From: Pelobates cultripes | Lineage: Eukaryota; Chordata; Amphibia; Anura; Pelobatidae | Reading direction: 5' to 3' | Assembly: GCA_933207985.1 (NCBI GenBank) | Contig: OW240914.1 | Location: 128,503,099 to 128,567,098 of the forward strand | Length of the DNA stretch: 64,000 nt | Part shown: piece after piece, positions 29,786-39,355 of the stretch | Numbering within the stretch: position 1 is the stretch's first letter | How the letters are laid out: each line of letters opens with the position of its first letter | Made by a program: the position numbers and the translations under genes | Notes under the pieces: generated by a model | The model's input: only the letters and a program-made list of their open reading frames with translations | The model's database searches: none | Told to the model about the DNA's origin: nothing

Positions 29786-30975
29786 TGTGACGAAGTGCCC
29801 TTCACCACTTGTGCCTGGAGGGGACTACTGGCTAGCCTCCTGCCTTCCGACTATGGCCCATGTGCTGATAGCTGTATTTTCCCCTGCAGAAAGGTTTATT
29901 TGTGTATTTCTGCCGGGGCGTTCTGGACTTTCACTATGGTAGTAGTGCTACCCCAGATAGCTATGCCATGGAGCCTATTCGTGTAACAAAAGACTATGGA
30001 AAAGACTTTGGCTCCATGGCGATTGAACTGTATGTATGTGATCTGAGCGCCATTTCGTAATAATGTGCGCTCAGATCTAAGCTATCTGGGGATATGTTGC
30101 ATGTATAAGTTTTATGTAGTAATTGTAACCTTGTGTAATTGTATGTCTTTATTGTCTTTTTGCTGCCATGTGTTCAATGGAGTTTTGCCTCTGTCCTTGG
30201 AGATAATTGGATTACTTCCCAATTATCTGCAGGATAGAAGACTCTGTGGAACTGGTTTTGGGCAGAAAAGCCATGCTTCCTTTGGTCACAAAGGACTTCC
30301 GACTAACTTTTGAACTAATGGAAGGATTTGCATGATTTTTGGTTATGTTTATATTTAAAGTACAGTATGCTAATTCTGAATATGTATGTTTTATGTGAAT
30401 ATGATGCATATTTTTAAAGTTACAGTATATGTGTAAAAAGTCTTTTTCCTGTCTGTGATAAATTACATTAACCCATTGTGTTCAGTAATTATATCACAGG
30501 CAGAGGGGAGGGATTGTATGTTGGGGCTGGGTGTGTCTTACAGTTTTCCTGTAAACGATTGGTTGTACTGTGTCCCACCCTGTGGGATGTCCCCTTGCAT
30601 GGGGACTTGCAAAAAAGCAGAGTGTGTGTCATTAAAAATCAGATCATCTTGTACCTTTCTCGAAGCCTTGGCTCATGTTGGGGGATTGGAGAACTACACT
30701 CTAGGGATTGCTATAATCACTATACTCCCCAGGGTATGATCACTAAGCTCTGCTTAGTTCCTGCTCTCTGGGTAAAGAGAGGTTCACCCACTGGAATCTG
30801 GACCCTGGCCTTGGGTCCAGGGTGGGTGGAGACGGCGAGACCCCAGCGCAGCTGCATCGCTGGAAATGGGGTCTGCAGTGCTGATGGGGTCGGTTGGAGT
30901 GCTTGGAGTCCTCAGCAAGCACTAGGAGCATCGATTGGCGGAGGTACTCAGTTGGAGTGCCAGCGTTCCGTCACA
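29786..30975 (+). mobile_element. Solo LTR, 1190 bp, with perfect GATAG target duplication
   Basis: It starts TGTGACGAAGTGCCCTT and ends GCGTTCCGTCACA (TG...CA with inverted ends). The flanks are GATAG at 29781-29785 and 30976-30980. No internal region is present, so LTR-LTR recombination removed the body. It interrupts the CR1 endonuclease. Related LTR sequence is at 39360-39900 (plus) and 54197-55004 (minus). Confidence 0.9.
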
Positions 30976-31329
30976 GATAGCATAAAATCTTGCCTAATAA
31001 AAGTTAGTGAGGTGGACATAGAGTCCATTTGGGTTACGTTAGAATTTGGTAATCACACAGTAACTCGTGTAGGTGTGATCTATAGGCCCACAGGACAAAT
31101 AGAAGAGTTAGATAATCTACTAGTTGAGGAAATAGCTAAAATGACAATGAAGGGGGAAGTTATCATCATGGGTGACTTTAATCTTCCTGATGTAAATTGG
31201 AAAACAAAAATAGCTGCTTGTGCCAGGAGCACACATATTCTAAACTCCCTACTGAGAATGTCTCTAAAACAAGTCGTTGAGGTGCCAACTTGTAAAGAGG
31301 CCATACTAGATTTAGTGTTAACAAATTGA
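30976..31329 (+). pseudogene. CR1 ORF2 endonuclease, second part
   Basis: After the LTR the frame reads IKSCLIKVSEVDIESIWVTL, then RVGVIYRPTGQIEELDNLL, VIIMGDFNLPDVNW and ILDLVLTN, the later endonuclease motifs. In copy A the frame stops at 31327-31329. In copy B it stays open to 48878 thanks to different bases in the patch after 31240. Confidence 0.85.
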
Positions 31330-32281
31330 GATTTGATATCAGATATTACTGTAGGTGAAACTTTATGATGAAGTGATCATCAGTTAGTGTGGTTTAATAT
31401 AAGAACAGTGACTGAGTCACACCACACAAAAACAAAAGTTTTAGACTTTAGAAAAACAGACTCTTCTAAAATTAGAATTTGTGTAAAGGAGTCATTATCA
31501 GACTGGAGAATTTTAAATGGAGTCCAAGTGAAATTGGATTATTTAATAGTTGCACTACTGAAGGCAACAGAAAATTGCATTAGGCTTGTCAGTAAAAGCA
31601 AAAGATCAAGAAACCACTGTGGTACTCCGCAGATGTGGCAAAAATAGTAAAAAAAAAAAGTTAGCATTTAGGAATTAAAAAAAAAAAAAAAAAAAAACAG
31701 AGTGAGGAAGACAAAATGATCTACAAGATTAGGCAGAAAGAGGCTAAGCAAGTTATAAGAGCTTCCAAATCACACACAGAAGAGAAAATAGCACAGTCAG
31801 TAAAAAAGGGGGATAAAACATTTTTTAGATACATAAATGAGAAAAGAAAAGTAAAACAAGCATTAGTTAGATTAAAAACAAAAGAAGGAAGGTATGTAGA
31901 AGAGGATAAAGGTCTAGCTGACTGCCTCAATTAATATTTTTGTTCTGTATTTACAGATGAAAATGATGGAAAGGGACCTCAGTTAAGAAAAGGATAAATG
32001 AGTCATATATTACATGTGAGTTTACAGGAGGAAGAGGTTCTATTTCAACTGTCAAAAGTAAAGACAAATAAATCAGTGAAACCTGGATGGAATACACCTT
32101 AACGTTATTAAAATAGCTTAGTGGTGTACTAGCAAAACCATTAACAACAGATTTATTTAACCAATCATTGTTACCAGCAGGTACCAGAAAAATTGGAAGT
32201 TAGCAAATGTTGTGCCCATTCACAAGAAAGGTAATAGGGAGGAGTCGGGCAACTATATAGGACAGTAGCCTTACTTCAGTA
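31330..32281 (+). pseudogene. CR1 ORF2 linker to RT, decayed
   Basis: Text corresponding to 48536-49484 of copy B but with many substitutions and indels, including an A-run of 24 or so bases (31677-31697). Frames at 31387-31647 and 31716-31934 are pieces of the ORF2 middle region. Confidence 0.7.
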
Positions 32282-33045
32282 GTGGGGAAAGTGATGGAAA
32301 CCATGTTAAAGGATAGGATTGATGAACATCTAAAAACACACGGATTTCAAGATCAGAGACAACATGGGTTTACTTCAGGGAGATCATGCCAAACTAATCT
32401 TATTGATTTTTTTGATTGGGTAACTAAAATAATAGATCAGGGTGGTGCAGTAGACATTGTTTACCTAGATTTCAGTAAGGCTTTTGACACTGTTGCACAT
32501 AGAAGGCTTACCAATAAATTGCAATCTTTAAGTTTGGATTCCAATATTGTTGAATCGGTAAGGCAGTGGCTGAGTGACAGGCAACAGAGGGTTGTAGTCA
32601 CTGGAGTATATTCGAAGCTTGGGCTTGTCACCAGTGGGGTGTCTCAGGGATCTGTACTTGGACCCATTCTCTTTAATATTTTTATTAGCGATATTGCAGA
32701 AGGTCTTGATGGTAAGGTATGTCATTTTGCTGATGATACTAAGATATGTAACAGGGTTGATGTTCCAAGAGGGATAAGCCACATGGCAAATGATTTAGGT
32801 AAACTAAACAAATGGTCAGAGTTGTGGCAACTGACATTTAATGTGGATAAGTGCAAGATAATGCATCTTGGAAGTAAAAACCCAAGGGCAGAGTACAGAA
32901 TATTTGATAGAGTCCTAACCTTGACATCTGAGGAAAGGGATTTAGGGGTGATTATTTCTGATGACTTAAAGGTAGGCAGACAATGTAATAGTGCAGCAGG
33001 AAATGCTAGCAGAATGCTTGGTTGTATAGGAAGAGGTATAGCAGT
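32282..33045 (+). pseudogene. CR1 ORF2 reverse transcriptase, 3'-truncated
   Basis: The frame has QRQHGFTSGRSCQTNLIDFF, YLDFSKAFDTVAHRRL, SGVSQGSVLGPILFNIFI, HFADDTKICN (catalytic ADD) and FNVDKCKIMHLG, the RT blocks of CR1. It runs into the LTR at 33046. The first part of the RT lies upstream in broken frames. Confidence 0.88.
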
Positions 33046-33777
33046 TGTGATAAAGTGAAGGCAGATAGGCCTTTTAACCCCAGGGGGAGTATGTGTAGTT
33101 TGTGTTTTGCACAACACAATGCATTGTTTAGTTATGGGCCCCTGGGGTGGAGCATTTGGAGAGAAGGGTGGGCCAATGCTCCACTCCACAGTTTAGTGGT
33201 TTTCTGGGGAGACATAGATCCAGGCCAGGGTTTTTTGGACTGTCTCCAACCCACTGCACAGCTGCAGTTAATGAGCTGTTGCAGTGGGAATAAACTCCTC
33301 CCTGCTAGACAGGTAGAGGGGGATTGCTGGCTTCCTCCCAGGAAGCAGATAGGAGAGAGGCTGATCTCTCCAGATGGAGTCAAAGAGACTAGGCACTGGG
33401 AGTGCGGAAAGGAAAGCAGTCAGGGCAAGGCTGGCTTGGAGCACTGGGAGTGCAGAAAGGAAAGCAGTCAGGGCAAAGCTGGCTTGGAGCACTGGGAGTG
33501 CAGAAAGGAAAGCAACAGGTTAGATAGCAGAGTGTTGCTATCTAAAAGGTTGGTGCAATATTGTTTAGTGTAACCCTGAGAGATAGGGAAACTTATGTCA
33601 GTTAGTGCTCAGACGAGCTAGGTTTTTGTTTATAGGGTTTTCTGTTACATTTATGTTTTCATTTAACTGCTGTATCCTGTGTGAACTTACAAATAAAGTG
33701 CCGGGAGTATTTGCAACTACAAGGACTGTGCATGTTTTTGCCCTAGAGGACCGTGCTACCTGCAAACAAGGATCACA
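33046..33777 (+). repeat. 5' LTR
   Basis: 732 bp, TG...CA. It contains three tandem 48-bp units (GCACTGGGAGTGCAGAAAGG type, from 33393, 33441 and 33489) and an AATAAAGTGCC polyadenylation-signal-like hexamer near 33692. Confidence 0.93.
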
Positions 33778-33938
33778 ATATGGTGGAGAATGCGGGCATA
33801 GTAGCAAATTGAGGGTCTGTGGGTGTGCCAGTCATTCAGTAGTCTGCTTGAGGACTTTTTATTTTTGCAGACCTGTTTAAAAAAAAAAAAAAAATAGTAG
33901 CACTGTACCTTTAAGACTATTACCTGCTTGGTGCTATA

Positions 33939-36900
33939 ATGGAGGACCTGCTGAAGGCTCTGGTACAGGCAACTGCTGTACAACAAGAGGCAACTGCTAT
34001 ACAACAAAACACCAACCATTTCCTGGCTGCACAGATTAAGAACCTGAGGGACGCTCAGCAGGAGTATAGAGCTGCCCTTACTGATGTTTTGCAGATTGCC
34101 TCCAGCAGGGTGTGTGGGGACAAGGGACCCCGTAATCAAGCTACTGACATCCTGCATAAGATGACAGAGGCAGTAGAAGAAGTCTTTAGCAAGCTGAAAA
34201 GCATGGAGGCAGCAAAGCTTGATGTTGAGAAACACACAGAAGAGAGAGAACCGGAATTAAAAGGCAAGAAGGATAAAATTGATCCTGAAAGCAGTGATAA
34301 TGTGGAAGATGGTGAAAAGGCAGTTGGATCATCCATGGAACAAAAAGCAAAAGAGAAAAAGGTAGTAACGAGACCAGCAAATCTAAAGGAAAACCCGGAA
34401 TTGTCAAGAGGCAGTGATGGTGACAGTGATGACATGCGCCAAAGTAAGAGAGGTCAGAGGAATCAGAAGGGAGAACGAGACAAACTGATTACTGAAGTTG
34501 ACAAGTGTTTATTTGAAAATCAAAACGTTGCAGCTTCACATGAAAGCCTCAAACTTGCTCTGTATGGCATCACAACAGATAAAGCGATCTTGGGAAAAGA
34601 GTTGGAAACAAAAATATTTTCATGCTCAGAAACTGAATCTTGCATGTTTCAAGAGAATGCTGGAAAGACATTTGAAAACAGAAAGGTACTGATAAATCTT
34701 CCCAAGGTAACAGAAGAAGAATCAGAGGATGATGAGGATTATGTTCCTTCAGAAGACTGGCAAAAGGAAATAATGGTTGGTTCCATGTTCCAGGCAGAGA
34801 TTCCAGTTGGCATCTGCAAGTACAAGGAAACTGAAAGAGTGTATGAAAATGATGACCAGTTATTGTGGAACCCAGATTTTATAGTGGAAACAAGAGTTCT
34901 AGATTTTCTAAGTGAAGCGTCCAGAAGGACAGGTGAAGAGAAGGGAATAGATGCAATTCCAGGGGGATCACATATAAAAGAAAACGAAGCAGGAGCCCCT
35001 GATGTACACCCAATTGAACAAGTTAAAGGCATGAAAAGCAGACTGACTTGGGGAGTCAGAGAAGACAACTGCAAAAGAGCTGAGCTTAATGGAGAGAAGC
35101 AAAGCACCCCAGCTGAGTATAGCAATGCGGTGCACTGTTTAGTAGCCGAGGCTACCCAAGATTGTCGACCAGCTGTTGAACAGTTTGGCAGAGAAAAGAA
35201 AGGCAAAGTAGCTGCTTCTGATCTAAGCCAAGAGAGAGCGACAGTTACAGAACCAAGCTGTGGTGATAAGATGGGCACGTCCGCACCTAAGCCCGACCAA
35301 GGCGAAAGTTACAAAGCAGGTGACATTGGCGCAGCTGAATTAAATATTTCAAACACGTCTGGTATTGCTACAAAGACTTTGAAGGATTATTTGGGAGCCA
35401 TAGAACTGGATCTGCTGGCAAAGACTACTGCTACAAGGCCTGGGCGCACTAACTACCTGGAACAGCTGCCAGACTCTGGGAACACAGTCGTGGAATTAAA
35501 GGCGGGACTCGGACTGCCTGACCGGCTGTTTGATACCGGGGCTGTCATGATCCAGCGAGAGGCCATGACTGCGTCTCTGGACACCCCCAAGGGAACAGGG
35601 AGACTGCCAGACAGCCCAGAGGAAAGCATTTCTGACACTGAGAGGTGGCCACTCAAGGCCGAGCAAGTGGAGGATACCCCTGGGGAGGAAACCAGGCAAA
35701 GGAGAGATGAACTAAGCCAGGAGTCTGGGCCTCAGGTAGAACAGCGCTCCATGCCAAGCCAGGCCGAGCATGATAGGATGGAGCTGGGATCAAGGGCTGC
35801 ATTCATGCAGGAGGAGGGTGCTCTAGACAGCCTCCTTGGCCAACCCCCTGAGGATATAGAGATGAGACCTGTAGCATTAACCGTAGAAAGCAATGAAGGT
35901 TCCCAGGGATTCACAGAACAGATGGAGGATGTTGTGAAGCCCTTCATGGAGGGACCGGTTCCAGTGAAGGATGAGCTGGTGACAGAACCAGGTCTTGAAG
36001 AGGTTGAGCATCCAGCAAATTCGTCTTATGAAACAACTGGACGTATAAGTGATATAGAAAAGTTAGTTACACACAAAGCTTTTGTAAAGTTTGCGTTTGA
36101 AAGTAACTCGGACATTGAGAGACTATCAAACCAGAAGCTGCTGTGGATGTGGAAGCAGATGATGATTCAGAGGAACTTGGCTACTAAAGAGCCACACAGT
36201 ACTGATCATCAGCCTAGATCTGCTAGCAACCAAATAAGCGGGGAAACTGGAAAGAAAGGACAAAATCTGATACTGAGTCTGGGACAATATAATGGTAGAA
36301 CGTACCCAAAAGTCCCATTACAGCTACGAGACCAGACTGAGAAACTCAGATGCTTCAACTGCCACATGCATGGACATATTACATATAACTGTCCTGAGAG
36401 TGAAGAGCCAATACAGTGTGACATAGGAATAAGGGCTCTGCATAGGATAGTATTGCCTTGCTTAAAGATGTGTATGGTGACTGGTGGTGTTACAGCACAG
36501 CTAAAAGTGGTGATGGTGGTAGGGAAGAGTGCACAAGCACTAATTAATTCAGGGAGTGAGGCTACTTTGAAAAGTGTTCTGCTCCAGCCAGAAAAATGTG
36601 ATTTAAGACAAGTGTTTGATATTGTGGGTACACATGGTGACACCCGCACATACCCCATGGCAGAGGTAGAGTTTGCCACAGAGGTAGTAAAAGTTAAATG
36701 CCCTGTAGTACATGTAGCTCAAACACAAGAGCGTATAGGTAAGGCCAGGTTTCTGAGTACCTTGGACCTGGTCATAAGGTATTGGCAGGTTCCCCTGACA
36801 GAGACAGCAAAGGGAAGGACAGCGTTTTCTACTCCCAAAGGGTTATGGCAACATAAAGTACTGCCATTCAGGTGGCATAGTGCACCAGCCCCATTTCAGC

Positions 36901-37493
36901 ATATGAATAAGATACTTTGGCCCCACGGAGAGAATGCCGCTGCCTACCTTGGTGATATGGCGATTCACAGGGTGGACTTGGAAGCACACCTGATGAAGGT
37001 CCAGTTAGTTGTGAATAATGTAAGGGCTGTCGGTCTGACCGCTAACACTAAGTGTTATCTAGGATTTGAGGCAGCTAACTATTTGGGTTGTCCGCTTGGG
37101 TGGGGGTTCCTTAAACTACAAGGGAGCAAGGTAGCAGCCATCTACAATAGGCCACTTTCTGTAACTGAGGAGCAAGTCAGGGCTGGTACAGCCCCAGGTG
37201 ACGTGAACATTCGTGGTTTGTGTTCTAAGGTCGCTCGACCCGATGGGTCTGAGCTGGGGGGGAGGATATGTGATAAAGTGAAGGCAGATAGGCCTTTTAA
37301 CCCCAGGGGGAGTATGTGTAGTTTGTGTTTTGCACAACACAACGCATTGTTTAGTTATGGGCCCCTGGGGTGGAGCATTTGGAGAGAAGGGTGGGCCAAT
37401 GCTCCACTCCACAGTTTAGTGGTTTTCTGGGGAGACATAGATCCAGGCCAGGGTTTTTGGACTGTCTCCAACCCACTGCTCAGCTGCAGTTAA
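33939..37493 (+). CDS. Retroelement fusion frame: gag-like N-terminus, ELM2 (MIER1-like), CCHC knuckle, inactive PR/RT remnant
   Basis: 1184 codons. Residues 1-75 (MEDLLKALVQATAVQQ, with Gln-rich helices) resemble gag N-termini of Gypsy-like elements. Residues about 80-250 are Lys/Glu-rich and unrecognised. Residues about 259-351 (EDWQKEIMVGSMFQAEIP, VYENDDQLLWNPDF, EASRRTGEEKGIDAIP) match the acidic lead-in and ELM2 domain of MIER1, a corepressor part that binds HDAC1/2. The match stops before the end of the ELM2 domain. Residues 352-800 are acidic and unrecognised. CFNCHMHGHITYNC (805-818) is a CCHC knuckle. The protease-like LINSGSE has Asn at 870 where the family has its catalytic Asp, and the RT tetrad at 1003-1006 reads YLGD. 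RNase H and integrase are absent, and the stop lies inside the 3' LTR. Confidence 0.85.
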   Translation: MEDLLKALVQATAVQQEATAIQQNTNHFLAAQIKNLRDAQQEYRAALTDVLQIASSRVCGDKGPRNQATDILHKMTEAVEEVFSKLKSMEAAKLDVEKHTEEREPELKGKKDKIDPESSDNVEDGEKAVGSSMEQKAKEKKVVTRPANLKENPELSRGSDGDSDDMRQSKRGQRNQKGERDKLITEVDKCLFENQNVAASHESLKLALYGITTDKAILGKELETKIFSCSETESCMFQENAGKTFENRKVLINLPKVTEEESEDDEDYVPSEDWQKEIMVGSMFQAEIPVGICKYKETERVYENDDQLLWNPDFIVETRVLDFLSEASRRTGEEKGIDAIPGGSHIKENEAGAPDVHPIEQVKGMKSRLTWGVREDNCKRAELNGEKQSTPAEYSNAVHCLVAEATQDCRPAVEQFGREKKGKVAASDLSQERATVTEPSCGDKMGTSAPKPDQGESYKAGDIGAAELNISNTSGIATKTLKDYLGAIELDLLAKTTATRPGRTNYLEQLPDSGNTVVELKAGLGLPDRLFDTGAVMIQREAMTASLDTPKGTGRLPDSPEESISDTERWPLKAEQVEDTPGEETRQRRDELSQESGPQVEQRSMPSQAEHDRMELGSRAAFMQEEGALDSLLGQPPEDIEMRPVALTVESNEGSQGFTEQMEDVVKPFMEGPVPVKDELVTEPGLEEVEHPANSSYETTGRISDIEKLVTHKAFVKFAFESNSDIERLSNQKLLWMWKQMMIQRNLATKEPHSTDHQPRSASNQISGETGKKGQNLILSLGQYNGRTYPKVPLQLRDQTEKLRCFNCHMHGHITYNCPESEEPIQCDIGIRALHRIVLPCLKMCMVTGGVTAQLKVVMVVGKSAQALINSGSEATLKSVLLQPEKCDLRQVFDIVGTHGDTRTYPMAEVEFATEVVKVKCPVVHVAQTQERIGKARFLSTLDLVIRYWQVPLTETAKGRTAFSTPKGLWQHKVLPFRWHSAPAPFQHMNKILWPHGENAAAYLGDMAIHRVDLEAHLMKVQLVVNNVRAVGLTANTKCYLGFEAANYLGCPLGWGFLKLQGSKVAAIYNRPLSVTEEQVRAGTAPGDVNIRGLCSKVARPDGSELGGRICDKVKADRPFNPRGSMCSLCFAQHNALFSYGPLGWSIWREGWANAPLHSLVVFWGDIDPGQGFWTVSNPLLSCS

Positions 37494-37997
37494 TGAGCTG
37501 TTGCAGTGGGAATAAACTCCTCCCTGCTAGACAGGTAGAGGGGGATTGCTGGCTTCCTCCCAGGAAGCAGGTAGGAGAGAGGCTGATCTCTCCAGATAGA
37601 GTCAAAGAGACTAGGCACTGGGAGTGCGGAAAGGAAAGCAGTCAGGGCAAGGCTGGCTTGGAGCACTGGGAGTGCAGAAAGGAAAGCAGTCAGTGCAAAG
37701 CTGGCTTGGAGCACTGGGAGTGCAGAAAGGAAAGCAACAGGTTAGATAGCAGAGTGTTGCTATCTAAAAGGTTGGTGCAATATTGTTTAGTGTAACCCTG
37801 AGAGATAGGGAAACTTATGTCAGTTAGTGCTCAGACGAGCTAGGTTTTTTGTTTATAGGGTTTTCTGTTACATTTATGTTTTCATTTAACTGCTGTATCC
37901 TGTGTGAACTTACAAATAAAGTGCCTGGAGTATTTGCAACTACAAGGACTGTGCATGTTTTTGCCCTAGAGGACCGTGCTACCTGCAAACAAGGATC

Positions 37998-38000
<3 letters not shown>
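37269..38000 (+). repeat. 3' LTR
   Basis: Direct copy of 33046-33777 with about 1 percent difference. It is followed at once by an AT microsatellite, not by the CR1 sequence that flanks the 5' LTR. Confidence 0.93.

Positions 38001-38036
<36 letters not shown>
38001..38036. repeat. AT microsatellite at LTR junction
   Basis: About 17 AT repeats directly after the 3' LTR. Confidence 0.95.
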
Positions 38037-38041
<5 letters not shown>

Positions 38042-38199
38042 GTTAGGTTTTATACAATTTATTTTGCCAACAATATAGGCTTAGAGCTAGTTTATCTCGT
38101 CTCCTTATCTGTCAAGTAGTGGGAGGAAAATAGGCATGTTTGAATGCAGGGGGGATTTAAAAAGCGAAATATCCAGGTAAAAAAAGACCTTTTAAACCC

Positions 38200-39355
38200 T
38201 GATATTTATGTCTTTAAAGTTTTTATCACTTAATACCAAGGGTTAAATTTAGCGATCTAAAAGAGATTTATACACTCTTATGAAGGAGCAAAAAATAAAT
38301 GTTGCTTTTATTCAGGAAACTCACTGGATCACGGATCTAATTAAGTAATGGAAATACTGAAGTTTCCCTTAGATTTATGCGGCAAACTCTAACTCTTATT
38401 TTATTTTCAAATAAATCAATAGTGGAATTAATCCATAGTGAAGGAGAAATAAAGGAGCAATATCAGATCACAATAGTCAAATTAAGCAACATAACATATA
38501 CCCTACTTAATATATATGCTCCAAATCAACAACCCCTAAATTTCATTTGGAAATTTAAACTTGTTCTAAGATTAAATAGATCACTATGGGTACTTTGATA
38601 ATAGTGGTGGTGGGGGGGGTTACTAGGTGGTAACCCCTGCTTTAAAGTATTATATGAGGAAGCAGAGAAGGCAAGGGTAATCAATGACAATGTAGAAGTA
38701 TCTGATGTAACTTTATGGGTATCTTTCAACTGTTTAATGAGAGGATTTTGCATTAAGATGGGCTTACAAATGAAGGGGGGGGGGGGATTAAGGGGGTAAA
38801 AAAAAAAGAGGGGAAAATCTCTATATCAAACTGTCTAAGATGGAAAACATCCATAAAAACAATGTAGAGACTGATATGGTAAATAAACTAAGTCAAATAA
38901 GGGAACGAATGAAGGGGAAGTTTGTAGAAATCATCAATAAAAATATCCAAAGATTAAAACAAAAATTTTATTTTTATTAAAAAAAAAAATTATTATTATT
39001 AAATATAATACTTTTTTTATTATTATTATGACAACAATAAAACAGGTAAAATAATACAAAATAGCAAAAATAGAAAACTGAAATCATCAAAAAAATTGAT
39101 AGTAGGAAAACAAACTTTTCTATCCCTACAGAAAATTTCAAACACTTTTCGTGACTACTATAATTCTCTCTTTAACATTAATTCAAGTAATATTCTAAAT
39201 TTCAAATTAAAACCTTTTTTTATCGAATTTAAAACTTCAAAAAATAAGCAAGGAACATTTATAGAAATTAAATCAACCAATGGGTTTATTAGAGATTAAA
39301 GAAGTCATAGATACATCGAAACTAAATAAGGCCCCAGGACCAGACGGCTTTTCCC
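38200..39355 (+). pseudogene. Decayed L1-type LINE, endonuclease and start of RT
   Basis: Broken plus frames give an L1 endonuclease start (FLSLN... then INVAFIQETHWI-like text at about 38215-38335) and TYTLLNIYAPNQQPLNFIWK (about 38485-38550). Much later LNKAPGPDGFS (about 39322-39352) opens the RT. Many stops and a large A/T-rich insertion-like stretch (38940-39060) lie between. This L1 lineage is more AT-rich than the one at 4532. It ends abruptly at the LTR-like sequence. Confidence 0.65.

Larger units (their letters stand above)
22686..33045 (+). repeat. Copy A of a ~10.3-kb near-identical duplicated block
   Basis: The block matches 40001-50220 at an offset of 17315, changing to 17237 after the 39-bp VNTR, 17201 after the 36-bp VNTR and 17178 near the RT. 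I found only a handful of substitutions from 22686 to about 31240. Copy A ends at 33045, where an LTR element begins. Every nested insertion inside is shared by both copies. Confidence 0.95.
28059..33045 (+). mobile_element. CR1-clade LINE (copy A), with solo LTR inside
   Basis: Order: VNTR, ORF1 with Cys-rich and esterase regions (28471-29496), start of the ORF2 endonuclease (29581-29785), solo LTR (29786-30975), the rest of the endonuclease (30976-31329), decayed sequence, RT (32282-33045). The 3' end is missing because the LTR element at 33046 begins there. Frames in 31240-32320 are more damaged than in copy B. Confidence 0.85.
33046..38000 (+). mobile_element. Gypsy-like LTR element carrying a MIER1-like ELM2 segment
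   Basis: Two 732-bp direct LTRs (33046-33777, 37269-38000) start TGTGATAAAGTG and end GGATCACA. They differ at roughly eight sites that I noticed, so about 1 percent. A purine tract (GGGGGGGAGGATA) just precedes the 3' LTR. The body has one long frame (33939-37493) with gag-, knuckle-, protease- and RT-like pieces plus a host-like ELM2 part. RNase H and integrase are missing. No target duplication is found: GCAGT lies on the left and ATATA on the right. Confidence 0.9.

Noticed and set aside
30478..30975. Frame across the solo LTR feeding into CR1 coding sequence
   Set aside because: The LTR part is non-coding; the frame is continuous by chance. Only the part after 30975 is CR1 protein.
33022..33573. 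183-codon frame across the 5' LTR
   Set aside because: It joins CR1 codons to LTR sequence and reads the 48-bp LTR repeats; not a gene.
34739..35278. 179-codon minus-strand frame
   Set aside because: Shadow of the long retroelement frame.
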